A stretch of 64,000 bases of DNA from Pseudomonas syringae CC1557 (GTDB taxonomy: Bacteria; Pseudomonadota; Gammaproteobacteria; Pseudomonadales; Pseudomonadaceae), in NCBI RefSeq assembly GCF_000452705.1, contig NZ_CP007014.1:5694025-5758024 (forward strand). Reading direction: 5' to 3'. Every line of letters begins with the position of its first letter. Position 1 is the stretch's first letter. Under the pieces are notes generated by a model. That model saw only the letters and a list, made by a program, of their open reading frames with translations. It was not told the origin of the DNA and ran no database searches. Positions 1 to 8,479 of this stretch are shown in pieces. Both the position numbers and the translations under genes were made by a program.

Positions 1-1
1 C

Positions 2-1210
2 TTCAACGAACACGACGAAGCACGCTACGTGGTCGAGACCATCGAAAGCGCGCTGAAAACTGGTATATCGCGCAACGACATTGCCATTCTGTACCGCTCC
101 AACGCCCAGTCGCGAGTGCTGGAAGAAGCCCTGCTGCGCGAACGCATCCCGTATCGCATCTATGGCGGGCAACGATTCTTCGAACGCGCCGAAATCAAGA
201 ACGCCATGGCGTACATGCGCCTGCTGGAAGGCCGTGGCAACGATGCGGCACTGGAGCGGGTCATCAACGTTCCGGCACGCGGCATCGGTGAAAAGACCGT
301 TGAAGCGATTCGCGAGCATGCGCGTCATGCCGACGTCTCGATGTGGGAAGCCATGCGTCTGCTGGTCGCCAATAAAGGCCTGACCGGTCGCGCCGCCACG
401 GCTTTGGGCGGGTTCATCGAGCTGATCGAGAACCTGTCGGCGAAGGTCATGGAAATGCCGCTGCACCTGATGACCCAGACAGTTATCGAGCAGTCCGGGC
501 TCATCACGTATCACGAACAGGAAAAAGGCGAGAAAGGCCAGGCCCGGGTAGAAAACCTTGAGGAGCTGGTCAGCGCCGCACGCGCCTTCGAGAACCATGA
601 GAGTGACGAAGAGCTGACACCACTGGCGGCGTTCCTCGGCCACGCCTCACTGGAGGCTGGCGACACTCAGGCGCAGGAGCATGAGGAAAGCATCCAGCTG
701 ATGACCTTGCACAGCGCCAAGGGCCTGGAGTTCCCGCATGTGTTTCTGGTTGGGATGGAAGAAGGACTGTTCCCGCACAAGATGAGCCTGGAAGAACCGG
801 GCCGCCTGGAAGAGGAACGGCGTCTGGCTTATGTCGGCATCACCCGCGCCATGACGCAACTGGTGATGACCTACGCGGAGACGCGTCGTCTGTATGGCAG
901 CGAAACCTATAACAAGGTCTCGCGTTTCGTGCGCGAGATCCCGCCTGCGCTGATTCAGGAAGTACGGCTGTCCAACAGCGTCAGCCGCCCGTTCGGCGGT
1001 ACACCGAAATTCAACAGCAGCAGCCTGTTCAACGGCACCGGCATCCCGGACACCGAGTTCACCATGGGCCAGCGCGTGCAGCATGCGGTGTTTGGCGAAG
1101 GCGTGATCCTCAACTTCGAAGGCGCTGGCGCCCAGGCACGCGTGCAGGTCAACTTCGCCGATGGCAGCAAGTGGCTGATGATGGGGTATGCGAAGCTGGT
1201 GGCGTTGTAG
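2..1210 (+). CDS. uvrD: DNA helicase II UvrD, 3' part
   Basis: This is the C-terminal 402 residues of a superfamily 1 DNA helicase; the 5' part lies outside the window. UvrD is an ATP-driven 3'-5' helicase that removes incised strands in nucleotide excision and mismatch repair. The reading frame is open from base 2. Visible motifs are motif IV (AILYRSNAQSR), motif V (LMTLHSAKGLEF) and motif VI (RRLAYVGITRA). The end carries the usual UvrD tail ending in a VxHxxFGxG-type motif (VQHAVFGEGVI). Rep and PcrA share these motifs, but the tail and overall match favour UvrD. Confidence 0.95.
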   Translation, partial: FNEHDEARYVVETIESALKTGISRNDIAILYRSNAQSRVLEEALLRERIPYRIYGGQRFFERAEIKNAMAYMRLLEGRGNDAALERVINVPARGIGEKTVEAIREHARHADVSMWEAMRLLVANKGLTGRAATALGGFIELIENLSAKVMEMPLHLMTQTVIEQSGLITYHEQEKGEKGQARVENLEELVSAARAFENHESDEELTPLAAFLGHASLEAGDTQAQEHEESIQLMTLHSAKGLEFPHVFLVGMEEGLFPHKMSLEEPGRLEEERRLAYVGITRAMTQLVMTYAETRRLYGSETYNKVSRFVREIPPALIQEVRLSNSVSRPFGGTPKFNSSSLFNGTGIPDTEFTMGQRVQHAVFGEGVILNFEGAGAQARVQVNFADGSKWLMMGYAKLVAL

Positions 1211-1280
1211 GATTCAGGGTTTGGGGAACGGGGCTCAGCGAGCTCTCGTTCCCACGCTCCGCGTCATACATTAGGCCGCT

Positions 1281-1346
1281 TTGACTATCGTGCCAATGCT
1301 CCGCGTTGGCATGCATTGGGTGACGTTCCGCGTCACAAATCTTCAG
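1281..1346. repeat. REP-like palindromic unit, copy 1a
   Basis: The unit contains GCCAATGCTCCGCGTTGGCA followed by the palindrome GTGACGTTCCGCGTCAC. The same two blocks recur in inverted order at 1430-1492 and in variants near 14.5, 22.2, 29.5 and 45.8 kb. It looks like a Pseudomonas REP-type extragenic element. Confidence 0.75.
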
Positions 1347-1429
1347 TCTGGCGAGACAGTGCGTGTAACCGAAGCTCGGGCTTTAATGGTGCCTGCACCT
1401 CGTACGGCCTGAATTCGGCGTCAACGCTC

Positions 1430-1492
1430 CAATGTGTGACGCAGAGCGTCACGAACTGTATGCCAACGCGGAGCATTGGCACGATAGAAGAC
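1430..1492. repeat. REP-like palindromic unit, copy 1b (inverted)
   Basis: This is the reverse complement of the unit at 1281-1346, with a few differences: GTGACGCAGAGCGTCAC, then TGCCAACGCGGAGCATTGGC. Together the two form a large inverted repeat separated by about 85 bases, a common paired REP arrangement. Confidence 0.75.
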
Positions 1493-1653
1493 TTGTGTAT
1501 AACCTTTTAGCGTGCAATTAATCGCAAGACTTACGAAGCGTGCTGAAAAGTCCTACGCTGCTTGTGTAAAAGTCCGAAACACTAACGCGCTAGTCATGTT
1601 GCTGTCTGCTGTGCAACATGACGCGTGTGCAATCACCAAACGGGAATACCCTT

Positions 1654-2496
1654 ATGCAACGTTTTCTAAGCATCGCGATGGCGCTGTGCATCGGGCTCAC
1701 CATGAGCCTGGATGTGAATGCCGCGCGCTTCGGTGGCGGCAAGAGCATGGGCTCGGCGCCTACGCATCAGGCGCGCCAGACCGCACCTTCCACGCCGGCA
1801 GCCACACCTGGCGCTGCTGGCCGCCCTGCCCCTGCGGCAAGCGGCGCCTCGCGCTGGCTGGGCCCGTTGGCCGGTATCGCTGCCGGTGGCCTGCTCGCGT
1901 CGATGTTCATGGGGGATGGCTTCAACGGCCTGCAACTGTTCGACATCCTGATCGTGGGCCTCATCGCCTTCCTGATCTTCCGCTTCATCGCGCGTCGTCG
2001 TCAGCAGCAACAGCCGAAAATGGCCCCTGCCGGCGCGCCGTATCAGCGTGAAGCCAGTCAGCCTGGGCAGAACCCGATTTTCGGCAGTTCGTCGCCTGCT
2101 TCCACTGCGCCAGTGATCAACGCCCCGGCCTGGTTCAATCAGGAGCGCTTCCTGGAAGCTGCTCGCGGCCACTTTCAGGCGCTGCAGCAGCACTGGGACG
2201 CCAACGAAATGGACAAGATCGCCGAATTCGTCACCCCGCAGATGCTGCAATTCCTGAAAAAGGAACGTGCGGATCTGGGCGACGGCTTTCAGTCGACCTT
2301 CATCGACAACCTCAGCGTGCAGCTGGACGGCGTCGATGACCGTGCAGACAAGACCATCGCGACCCTGACCTTCTCCGGCGTTTCCAAGACATCGCGCTTT
2401 GATCAGGGCGAAGTGTTCAGCGAAAGCTGGAACATGGAACGACCACAAGGTGAAAACCAGCCATGGCTGGTGGCAGGAATTCGCCAGAACGGTTGA
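1654..2496 (+). CDS. Tim44-like domain protein with signal/anchor segment
   Basis: A 280-residue protein of the Tim44/TimA-like family, whose bacterial role is not well defined. The start was placed at the ATG that opens a clear signal sequence (MQRFLSIAMALCIGL... ending near VNAA), 12 codons into a longer frame. After the signal come a Gly/Ala/Pro-rich linker, one hydrophobic segment (about residues 60-108, ending in an Arg-rich stop and a Gln run), and a C-terminal Tim44-like domain (about 150-280). It is probably attached to the inner membrane. A strong terminator follows, so it is probably the last gene of its transcript. Confidence 0.85.
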   Translation: MQRFLSIAMALCIGLTMSLDVNAARFGGGKSMGSAPTHQARQTAPSTPAATPGAAGRPAPAASGASRWLGPLAGIAAGGLLASMFMGDGFNGLQLFDILIVGLIAFLIFRFIARRRQQQQPKMAPAGAPYQREASQPGQNPIFGSSSPASTAPVINAPAWFNQERFLEAARGHFQALQQHWDANEMDKIAEFVTPQMLQFLKKERADLGDGFQSTFIDNLSVQLDGVDDRADKTIATLTFSGVSKTSRFDQGEVFSESWNMERPQGENQPWLVAGIRQNG

Positions 2497-2522
2497 ACCA
2501 GATTCCGTTCTCGCGTTCAGAA

Positions 2523-2549
2523 CCCCGGACATGTCCGGGGTTTTTGTTT
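2523..2549 (+). terminator. Intrinsic terminator after the Tim44-like gene
   Basis: A perfect GC-rich stem, CCCCGGACATGTCCGGGG, is followed at once by TTTTTGTTT. It lies 26 bases past the stop codon. Confidence 0.93.
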
Positions 2550-2626
2550 ATCCGTTCGGATAGTTATTTTGAGAAAGGCTTTACGCTACTGTATAACCCG
2601 CGCCATCAAGTGAGAGGAGCTGTGTC

Positions 2627-3034
2627 GTGGAAGAAGTCATTGAACAACTGCGTGAAGCAAACGAGCCGGTCCCGGTTCCGCTTGAACTGCCTGACGAAGA
2701 CCTGCTGGTCGAGATCGAGGAACAGCTGTTCATCAATATTCCGTTCGTCTTCAAGGAGTTTCTCCTGACGGTCAGCGATGTGGTGTATGGCAGCCTTGAG
2801 CCCGTCACAGTGACTGACCCGCAGTCGCATACCTACCTGCCGGAAGTCTGCGCTACCGCCTGGGATCTGGGCGTGCCGCGCGAGCTGATTCCGATCTGTC
2901 AGGACGGTGACGATTATTACTGCGTCGAAGAAGACGGAACCGTGCTGCTGTGGTCTGCCGAGGAAGAGCTGGTCACCGAAGACAGCTGGGAGTCGGTCTG
3001 GCATTGGGCTCGGGATGTCTGGCTGGAAAGCTGA
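2627..3034 (+). CDS. SMI1/KNR4 (SUKH) family protein
   Basis: A 135-residue acidic protein of the SUKH superfamily. The N-terminal half has the typical helix and loop (ELPDEDLLVEIEEQL... IPFVFKEFLL). The C-terminal half has the strand pattern ELIPICQDGDDYYCV, with Trp residues near the end. SUKH proteins often act as immunity proteins in contact-dependent or polymorphic toxin systems, but many are orphan housekeeping versions. The start is a GTG preceded by GAGAGGAG, well spaced. No toxin gene adjoins it, and it converges on the antiporter gene. Confidence 0.82.
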   Translation: MEEVIEQLREANEPVPVPLELPDEDLLVEIEEQLFINIPFVFKEFLLTVSDVVYGSLEPVTVTDPQSHTYLPEVCATAWDLGVPRELIPICQDGDDYYCVEEDGTVLLWSAEEELVTEDSWESVWHWARDVWLES

Positions 3035-3086
3035 GACACCCCTGCTGCATGGACTGAAGGTAACGGCTGCAAACAGATCGCCGGGC

Positions 3087-4850
3087 TCAATGCCCGGATG
3101 ATTCCGGGTTGTTACCCAAGGTCTCCAGCAGCGCAATCTGCATCCGCGTATGCACGCGGATCAGCCAGCGCCACAGCAATGCGGCGACCAGAGCAGCCAC
3201 CAGCGCAACCACCAGCAACAATTCACTGGCTGGCAGAATGCTCGCCGACAGCGCCGCCAGCATCACGAAGATCACCGCCAGCGACAACAGCGGAATCACC
3301 TCCGCGACCACCTTGCGCACGCGCACGGTGTGGCGGCCGGCCATCTCGGGTTTGACACCCATCTCCGCCAACAGCATCGACAGCGCCTTGAGCTTGCGAT
3401 ACGCCGCAATCAGAAACGGCAGTGACAGCAGCAGCGCAGCACCACAGATCCAGGCCTTCTGATGGCTGATATCGGTCACCCACTCATTCATGTACCCGCC
3501 AAGATGTTCAGCGAAGTAGCCGCCGCTGAAAAAGATCGCCATCACCAGCGCGAGATTGACGCCCACCTGCAACAGAATTCGCCGAATCATCCCGGCAAGC
3601 ACAGCGCTCTGCCCCTGCGGCTGAATGCCGCGCAGCCATTCGCCATACATGCCGAACACCCTCGCCACTCGCCGGGGCATGATTGCCGCCAGCTTGAGCG
3701 ACAACGGATCGGCACCGCGAATCAGATAGGGTGTCATCAACGTGGTGATGGCCGAGACGGCAACGGCTACTGGATACAGAAAGTCGCTGGTGACCTGTAG
3801 CGTCATGCCGAGCGCCGCAATGATGAAAGAAAATTCGCCAATCTGTGACAGCCCCATGCCCACGCGCAGTGAAGTGCGGCCATCATTGCCAGCGATGAAT
3901 GCGCCGAGGCCACAGGACAACATCTTGCCCAGCACCACTGCAACGGTGATGACCGCGATAGGCCAGGCATATTCCAGCAGGATTTTCGGGTCGATCATCA
4001 GGCCGATGGCGACGAAGAAGATCGCGCTGAACATGTCCCGGATCGGCTCGATCAAGCGCTCGATCTTCAGCAGCTCACGCGACTCGGCCATGATCGCGCC
4101 GATCAGAAACGCGCCCAGTACCATGCTGTATTCCAGCTTGACCACCAGCAGGCAGAAGCCGAAACAGAGGCCCAATACGGTGATCAGCAGCATCTCGTTG
4201 CTTTCAAAGCGGGCGACATAGGACAGCAACCGGGGGACCAGCAGAATCCCGATCACCAGCGCCACTATCATGAACAGCGACAACTTGCCGACCGTGGAAA
4301 ACACTTCGCCCGAACTGACCGAGCCACTGACCGCAATGCCCGACAGCAGCGCGATAATGCCGATGCCGAGGATGTCTTCGACAATCAGCACGCCGAAGAT
4401 CAACTGCGCGAAGTGCTGGTTTTTCATCTTCAGGTCATTGAGCGCCTTGACGATGATGGTGGTCGAGGAAATCGCCAGAATCGCGCCCAGGAAAAGCGAA
4501 TCCATGGTTTTCCAGCCAAAGAACTGACCGATCTCATAGCCGATCCAGATCATCAGGGCGATTTCGAGAAAAGCCGCTATGAACGCCGTCGCCCCGACCT
4601 TGAACAGCTTGCGCAGACTGAATTCCAGCCCCAGACAGAACATCAGGAAGATGACCCCGAGTTCTGCCAGGGTTTTGATGGTGTCTTCGTCGTGGATCAG
4701 GCTGAACGGCGGCGTGTGTGGGCCGATAATGAAACCCGCGACGATATAGCCCAGAACCACCGGCTGCCTGAGGCGATGAAACAGAATGGTCACCACACCG
4801 GCCACCAACATGATCACTGCCAGATCCTGAATGAAATTGATGGCATGCAT
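3087..4850 (-). CDS. CPA2-type cation/proton antiporter (Kef-like, no RCK domain)
   Basis: A 587-residue polytopic inner-membrane protein of the monovalent cation:proton antiporter-2 family. It starts MHAINFIQDL, chosen because AAGGAG lies 10 bases upstream of this ATG; a frame extending to 4919 lacks such a site. Residues 1-390 form the Na/H-exchanger core with about 12 hydrophobic segments (for example FIIGPHTPP and FLMFCLGLEFSLRKL). The rest has three more membrane segments and a short hydrophilic end. No TrkA-N/RCK nucleotide-binding domain follows, unlike KefB, KefC and YbaL. Likely role is K+ or Na+ efflux coupled to H+; the ion cannot be read from sequence. Confidence 0.88.
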   Translation of the reverse strand: MHAINFIQDLAVIMLVAGVVTILFHRLRQPVVLGYIVAGFIIGPHTPPFSLIHDEDTIKTLAELGVIFLMFCLGLEFSLRKLFKVGATAFIAAFLEIALMIWIGYEIGQFFGWKTMDSLFLGAILAISSTTIIVKALNDLKMKNQHFAQLIFGVLIVEDILGIGIIALLSGIAVSGSVSSGEVFSTVGKLSLFMIVALVIGILLVPRLLSYVARFESNEMLLITVLGLCFGFCLLVVKLEYSMVLGAFLIGAIMAESRELLKIERLIEPIRDMFSAIFFVAIGLMIDPKILLEYAWPIAVITVAVVLGKMLSCGLGAFIAGNDGRTSLRVGMGLSQIGEFSFIIAALGMTLQVTSDFLYPVAVAVSAITTLMTPYLIRGADPLSLKLAAIMPRRVARVFGMYGEWLRGIQPQGQSAVLAGMIRRILLQVGVNLALVMAIFFSGGYFAEHLGGYMNEWVTDISHQKAWICGAALLLSLPFLIAAYRKLKALSMLLAEMGVKPEMAGRHTVRVRKVVAEVIPLLSLAVIFVMLAALSASILPASELLLVVALVAALVAALLWRWLIRVHTRMQIALLETLGNNPESSGH

Positions 4851-4953
4851 GGCGGCAAAGCTCCTTGTGAAGATGACGCCCTGAACCGATATCGCCGTAC
4901 CGTTTGAGGTATCAGCCATTCAGTTCGTCATCAAAATCCGATTAAAACGCAGG

Positions 4954-4979
4954 AAAAAACCCGATCCACGGGTTTTTGC
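4954..4979. terminator. Symmetrical terminator-like hairpin upstream of the antiporter gene
   Basis: AAAAACCCG-ATCCA-CGGGTTTTT folds into a stem with A and T tracts on either side, so it could terminate transcription on either strand. It lies about 105 bases upstream of the antiporter start. It would therefore be within the leader if the promoter is farther out, and outside it if the promoter is close. Confidence 0.55.
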
Positions 4980-5142
4980 AGGTTATCACTGCCCCCTTCG
5001 ACATAAAGCCGGTGCAATATATGGAAACAGATAGTTATTCAGCGTGACGGCCGCCTGCCTTCCAGCGTCCCGATAACTGTCGCAAGCCCCTCCAAGCGCC
5101 AGCATAGGCGCCCTTTGAACACCTTGACCGTGTGAGTACGCT

Positions 5143-5628
5143 ATGGAACCCGGAAACGCCCAGCTGTCGATGACTGTATTGATGACCCCGGACATGGCCA
5201 ACTTCTCTGGCAATGTGCACGGCGGTACGTTGCTCAAGTACCTCGATGAAGTCGCCTACGCGTGCGCCAGCCGCTATGCCGGGCGCTACGTGGTGACCCT
5301 GTCAGTGGATCAGGTTATTTTCCGTGAGCCGGTGCATGTCGGCGAACTGGTGACCTTTCTGGCATCGGTCAATTACACCGGCAACACGTCGATGGAGGTC
5401 GGCATCAAGGTGGTGACCGAAAATATCCGCGAGCGCTCGGTACGCCACTCCAACAGTTGCTTCTTCACCATGGTCGCCGTGGATGACAACCGCAAACCCG
5501 CCAGCGTGCCGCCTCTGGAACCGGAGTCTGCCGATGCGAAGCGTCGTTATATCCAGGCGCAGCAACGCCGCCAGATTCGTCAGGAACTGGAAAAGCGTTA
5601 TCAGGACATCAAGGAAGAGGTGCTGTAA
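5143..5628 (+). CDS. Acyl-CoA thioesterase, hotdog fold
   Basis: A 161-residue cytoplasmic hotdog-fold thioesterase that would hydrolyse acyl-CoA to free acid and CoA. The signature DMANFSGNVHGGTLLKYLDEVAY contains the HGG motif and the acidic residue of the YciA/BFIT (acyl-CoA hydrolase) subgroup. The final 35 residues form a charged helix (RRYIQAQQRRQIRQELEKRY) that probably extends the oligomer interface. It is a single-gene unit between the antiporter and pdxY. The substrate chain length cannot be predicted. Confidence 0.88.
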   Translation: MEPGNAQLSMTVLMTPDMANFSGNVHGGTLLKYLDEVAYACASRYAGRYVVTLSVDQVIFREPVHVGELVTFLASVNYTGNTSMEVGIKVVTENIRERSVRHSNSCFFTMVAVDDNRKPASVPPLEPESADAKRRYIQAQQRRQIRQELEKRYQDIKEEVL

Positions 5629-5676
5629 GCAGCTGGCTCAGGCAGCAGTGCCTGAGCCAGTGGACGTGCCCAAAGG

Positions 5677-6543
5677 TTACAACCGCACCGCTTCGAACTT
5701 CACACGTGGATGTGCGATGCGGTCCTGGGCGCGGACCAGTTCCAGCTCGTAGCTGCCGCAGACCTGGGTTTCCAGGAGTACTTCGTGGACCGCCGCTGCG
5801 GTGAATTCGAATGCGGCGACCAGATCGTCGCCCAACAGAACCCGCGCCAGAAACAACCCGGACGTCAGGTCGCCCACACCGACCGGCTGGCGGGGAAAGG
5901 CCAGCAGCGGACGGCGCAGGTGCCAGCTTGCGTCGGCAGTCACCAGCAACATTTCAAAACCATCGGCGGCCTTGCCCGGGTAATCAAGGTGTTTGACCAC
6001 CACGGCTTTGGGACCGCGCGCCAACAGCGCACGCGCCATCGCCAGACAATCGAGCAGTGATTCGGGCTTACGACCCGAGAAGCTGTCCAGTTCCAATTGG
6101 TTAGGGCACATGAAGTCCGCCATTGCGGCGGCTTCTTCCAGCAGGAAGTCGCCGACTTCCGGGGCGACGATGCAGCCTTTTTCAGGATGGCCCATCACCG
6201 GGTCACACAGGTACAGCGCCTTGGGGTTGGCGGCCTTGATGCGCGCCACGCCCGTCAGGATCGCCCGGCCCTGCGCCGCACTGCCCAGATACCCGGACAG
6301 CACGGCATCGCAGTTGCCCAGCTCGCCAATCGCAGCAATGCCGTCGATCAGCGCGGGGATCTGCTGCGGGGCAAGCACTTCGCCCGTCCACTGCTTGTAT
6401 TGCGTGTGATTGGAGAACTGAACCGTGTTGAGCGGCCAGACATTGACCCCGATACGCTGCATCGGGAACACCGCTGCGCTATTGCCGGCGTGGCCGAACA
6501 CCACATGGGACTGAATGGCGAGCAAGTGGGGCGTACGTTTCAT
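5677..6543 (-). CDS. pdxY: Pyridoxal kinase PdxY
   Basis: A 288-residue ribokinase-fold enzyme that phosphorylates pyridoxal to pyridoxal 5'-phosphate with ATP in vitamin B6 salvage. Visible features are the N-terminal [18 protein letters not shown] substrate loop, YLCDPVMGH, the [10 protein letters not shown] segment, and the catalytic region [17 protein letters not shown] containing the GxGD anion hole and base. The start MKRTPHLLA gives the normal PdxY length; a frame extending 9 codons upstream (MHRVQDSTP) is possible but less typical. Confidence 0.95.
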   Translation of the reverse strand: MKRTPHLLAIQSHVVFGHAGNSAAVFPMQRIGVNVWPLNTVQFSNHTQYKQWTGEVLAPQQIPALIDGIAAIGELGNCDAVLSGYLGSAAQGRAILTGVARIKAANPKALYLCDPVMGHPEKGCIVAPEVGDFLLEEAAAMADFMCPNQLELDSFSGRKPESLLDCLAMARALLARGPKAVVVKHLDYPGKAADGFEMLLVTADASWHLRRPLLAFPRQPVGVGDLTSGLFLARVLLGDDLVAAFEFTAAAVHEVLLETQVCGSYELELVRAQDRIAHPRVKFEAVRL

Positions 6544-6660
6544 GGGTGTGGAATCCTGAACACGATGCAAATGCAGTAATGAGAAATATAAGTTGCGCAG
6601 TATGGCTGTAAATCACTCCGGGCAGTTAAGCTGGTCGCTCCTTTGTTGGAGCACCCTGCC

Positions 6661-7053
6661 ATGCTGACCCTGGGAAATATCTTCGTGCTGATGCTGTTCG
6701 CAACCGCTGCGGCCTGGTGGTGGCACGCCCACGGTTTGCGCGAAAAAGCGCTGGCACGCGTGAAACAGCATTGCGCACGCCTCGAACTCCAGCTTCTGGA
6801 CGACGCCGTCGCCCTGCGCCGCCTGACCTTTGCCCGCGACGCGCAAGGCCGCAAGCGGCTGGCCCGCGTCTACGCGTTCGAATTCACCGTGACCGGCGAA
6901 CAACGCCACCCCGGCACCATAACGATGTTCGGCGCCCACACGGCGCAAATCGAACTGGCACCCTATCCATTCGAAATCAAAACACCGCCACCCAGCGCGG
7001 AAATAATTCAAATGAGTGAGTGGCGCCAATCGCATCAGAAGTGGAAGCAGTAG
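6661..7053 (+). CDS. DUF3301-type small membrane-anchored protein
   Basis: A 130-residue protein with one N-terminal transmembrane helix (about residues 5-20, IFVLMLFATAAAWWW) and a basic cytoplasmic domain (HCARLELQLLDDAVALRRL... YAFEFTVTGEQRHPGTI). This pattern matches the proteobacterial DUF3301 family, whose function is not established. The ATG at 6661 follows GGAG with 9 bases between. It is divergent from pdxY and converges on the CobW-like gene. Confidence 0.8.
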   Translation: MLTLGNIFVLMLFATAAAWWWHAHGLREKALARVKQHCARLELQLLDDAVALRRLTFARDAQGRKRLARVYAFEFTVTGEQRHPGTITMFGAHTAQIELAPYPFEIKTPPPSAEIIQMSEWRQSHQKWKQ

Positions 7054-7077
7054 CTGGGCACGGGAGCAAGCAGCCCG

Positions 7078-8049
7078 TCAAATCAGGCAGCTCGCCATCT
7101 GCACCTGCAACTTATCCACATCCTGCGGCGCAGAAAAAATCAATTCCAGCCGTGAATCCTGTCGCCACTCGCTGACTTGCCAGGCAATCGGCGCACCATC
7201 AAGCACGTTGGCTGAATACCAGCCTCCTTCGCTGTGGATAACCATCTTCGCCCTCCGCCAAATGAGGCTTTCCAGCCATTGCAGCATGCGTTGCAGGCAG
7301 AACTGTTGCGACGGATGCCAGCGCCAGCCGATGCTCCAGCCTTCAGCACTGACCTGACTCAGGCAGATGGGCACACGCGCATCGGTCCACAACGCAGGCA
7401 ACTCGCCGATACTCTTGGGCAATGTCAGTTTATCCACAGCCTGTTTATCCACAGAGGCCCCGTCGATAAACCCAGGCAAGCGAGCCAGCGGTAATTCCCC
7501 GTGCCGGGTCCAGAACACCATGTGTGATGGCAATTGCACTGACAACGCCTGACGCATGGCATCGTCCAGTTGCTCGGACTTGTTCATCACCACTAACCCC
7601 GCCCCCGCCAGCGCATCCTGTTGTGTGGTGGGCAACGGCTGGCCTGCGGCCATCGCCGCAGCATCCAGCACCATCACGCTCGGCTGCACCGACAGCACCC
7701 CACGCCACGGCGCTTCGCGCAGTTGGGCCATAAGCTGCGCAGGATGGCCCAAGCCAGAGGGTTCGATCAATAAACGGTCAGGCCGGGCCTTGCGCAGCAA
7801 GCGTCCCAGGCCGATCTGGAACGGCACTCCGTTGACACAACACAGGCAGCCGCCAGCCACTTCGCCAAGTGCGATACCATCGGCAGCCGTGCTCATCAGC
7901 GCAGCATCCAGACCGATCTGTCCGAACTCGTTGATCAGTATCGCCCAGCGTTCGTTGTCGGGTTTCTGCGCCAGCAAGCGCTTGATCAGGCTGGTTTTGC
8001 CGGCACCCAGCGGGCCGCCGATGACATGCGTGGGGATGTTCTGCAGCAT
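7078..8049 (-). CDS. CobW/COG0523-family GTPase (first paralogue)
   Basis: A 323-residue G3E P-loop GTPase, the family of metal chaperones and metal-cofactor assembly proteins. Walker A is GGPLGAGKTS (residues 11-20), the metal-binding CxCC is CLCC (68-71), and the base motif is probably MNKSEQLDD. The C-terminal domain is divergent and shorter than in the ZigA-like paralogue at 9130-10341. The start MLQNIPTHVIGG was chosen because the P-loop normally lies about 10 residues in; the frame continues upstream without a good ribosome site. It is divergent from the small secreted gene at 8102. No Zur-like box is seen directly upstream, so metal control is uncertain. Confidence 0.87.
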   Translation of the reverse strand: MLQNIPTHVIGGPLGAGKTSLIKRLLAQKPDNERWAILINEFGQIGLDAALMSTAADGIALGEVAGGCLCCVNGVPFQIGLGRLLRKARPDRLLIEPSGLGHPAQLMAQLREAPWRGVLSVQPSVMVLDAAAMAAGQPLPTTQQDALAGAGLVVMNKSEQLDDAMRQALSVQLPSHMVFWTRHGELPLARLPGFIDGASVDKQAVDKLTLPKSIGELPALWTDARVPICLSQVSAEGWSIGWRWHPSQQFCLQRMLQWLESLIWRRAKMVIHSEGGWYSANVLDGAPIAWQVSEWRQDSRLELIFSAPQDVDKLQVQMASCLI

Positions 8050-8101
8050 GGGATCACTTTTGAAGAGTGCGTGGACCATTGAAGAGCAAGGAAAGGTAAC
8101 G

Positions 8102-8473
8102 ATGCAAGTGATACAGCTGACTGCTCGTCTGGCGTGGGTGCTGCTGGCGATGTCTTCAGGGACGGCGTGGGCCGAGGCGTGTCTGGTACACAGCCAGGCC
8201 GAGCGGCTCGACGTCAAAGTCTGTCAGGAGAATATCAACATCCCGGCCAGCCTGTTCAAGGACGGCTTCTGCCAGCCACAGCTGACCGGGCAGAAGACCG
8301 AGACAACCTATTCGGAGCAATGCCCGACGGGTGCTTTCGGCGTCTGCAATAACGCGCAGGTCGCCAATATGCCTTACCGCGAGAACATCCACTATTATGG
8401 CGTTGCCCGTGACGCGCTGTACCTCAAGCCCTTTTGCGAAGGCCAGAGCAAGGGCCAGTGGACAACGCCGTAA
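8102..8473 (+). CDS. Small secreted cysteine-containing protein, function unknown
   Basis: A 123-residue protein beginning with a Sec signal (MQVIQLTARLAWVLLAMSSGTAWAEA, cleavage probably after AWA). The mature part has several Cys residues (ACLVHS, KVCQEN, GFCQPQ, EQCPTGAFGVC, PFCEG), suggesting disulfides in the periplasm. A purine-rich AAGGAAAGG lies just before the ATG. It is conserved-looking but not assigned to a function. Its stop lies 6 bases from the convergent DUF1826 gene. Confidence 0.8.
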   Translation: MQVIQLTARLAWVLLAMSSGTAWAEACLVHSQAERLDVKVCQENINIPASLFKDGFCQPQLTGQKTETTYSEQCPTGAFGVCNNAQVANMPYRENIHYYGVARDALYLKPFCEGQSKGQWTTP

Positions 8474-8479
8474 CGCGCT

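Larger units (their letters stand above)
1211..1653. other. Intergenic region with an inverted pair of dispersed palindromes
   Basis: This 443-base gap between uvrD and the Tim44-like gene shows no convincing coding sequence. Two related repeat units lie in opposite orientation, about 1281-1346 and 1430-1492. Short reading frames here overlap the repeats and do not look like proteins. Confidence 0.7.

Noticed and set aside
1281..1492. Possible insertion sequence because of the large inverted repeats.
   Set aside because: No transposase frame between the arms and no target duplication; it matches the REP family elsewhere in the window.
1316..2051. Two plus-strand frames (64 and 179 codons) in and after the repeat region.
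   Set aside because: The first reads through REP repeats and the second is in the wrong frame over the Tim44-like gene.
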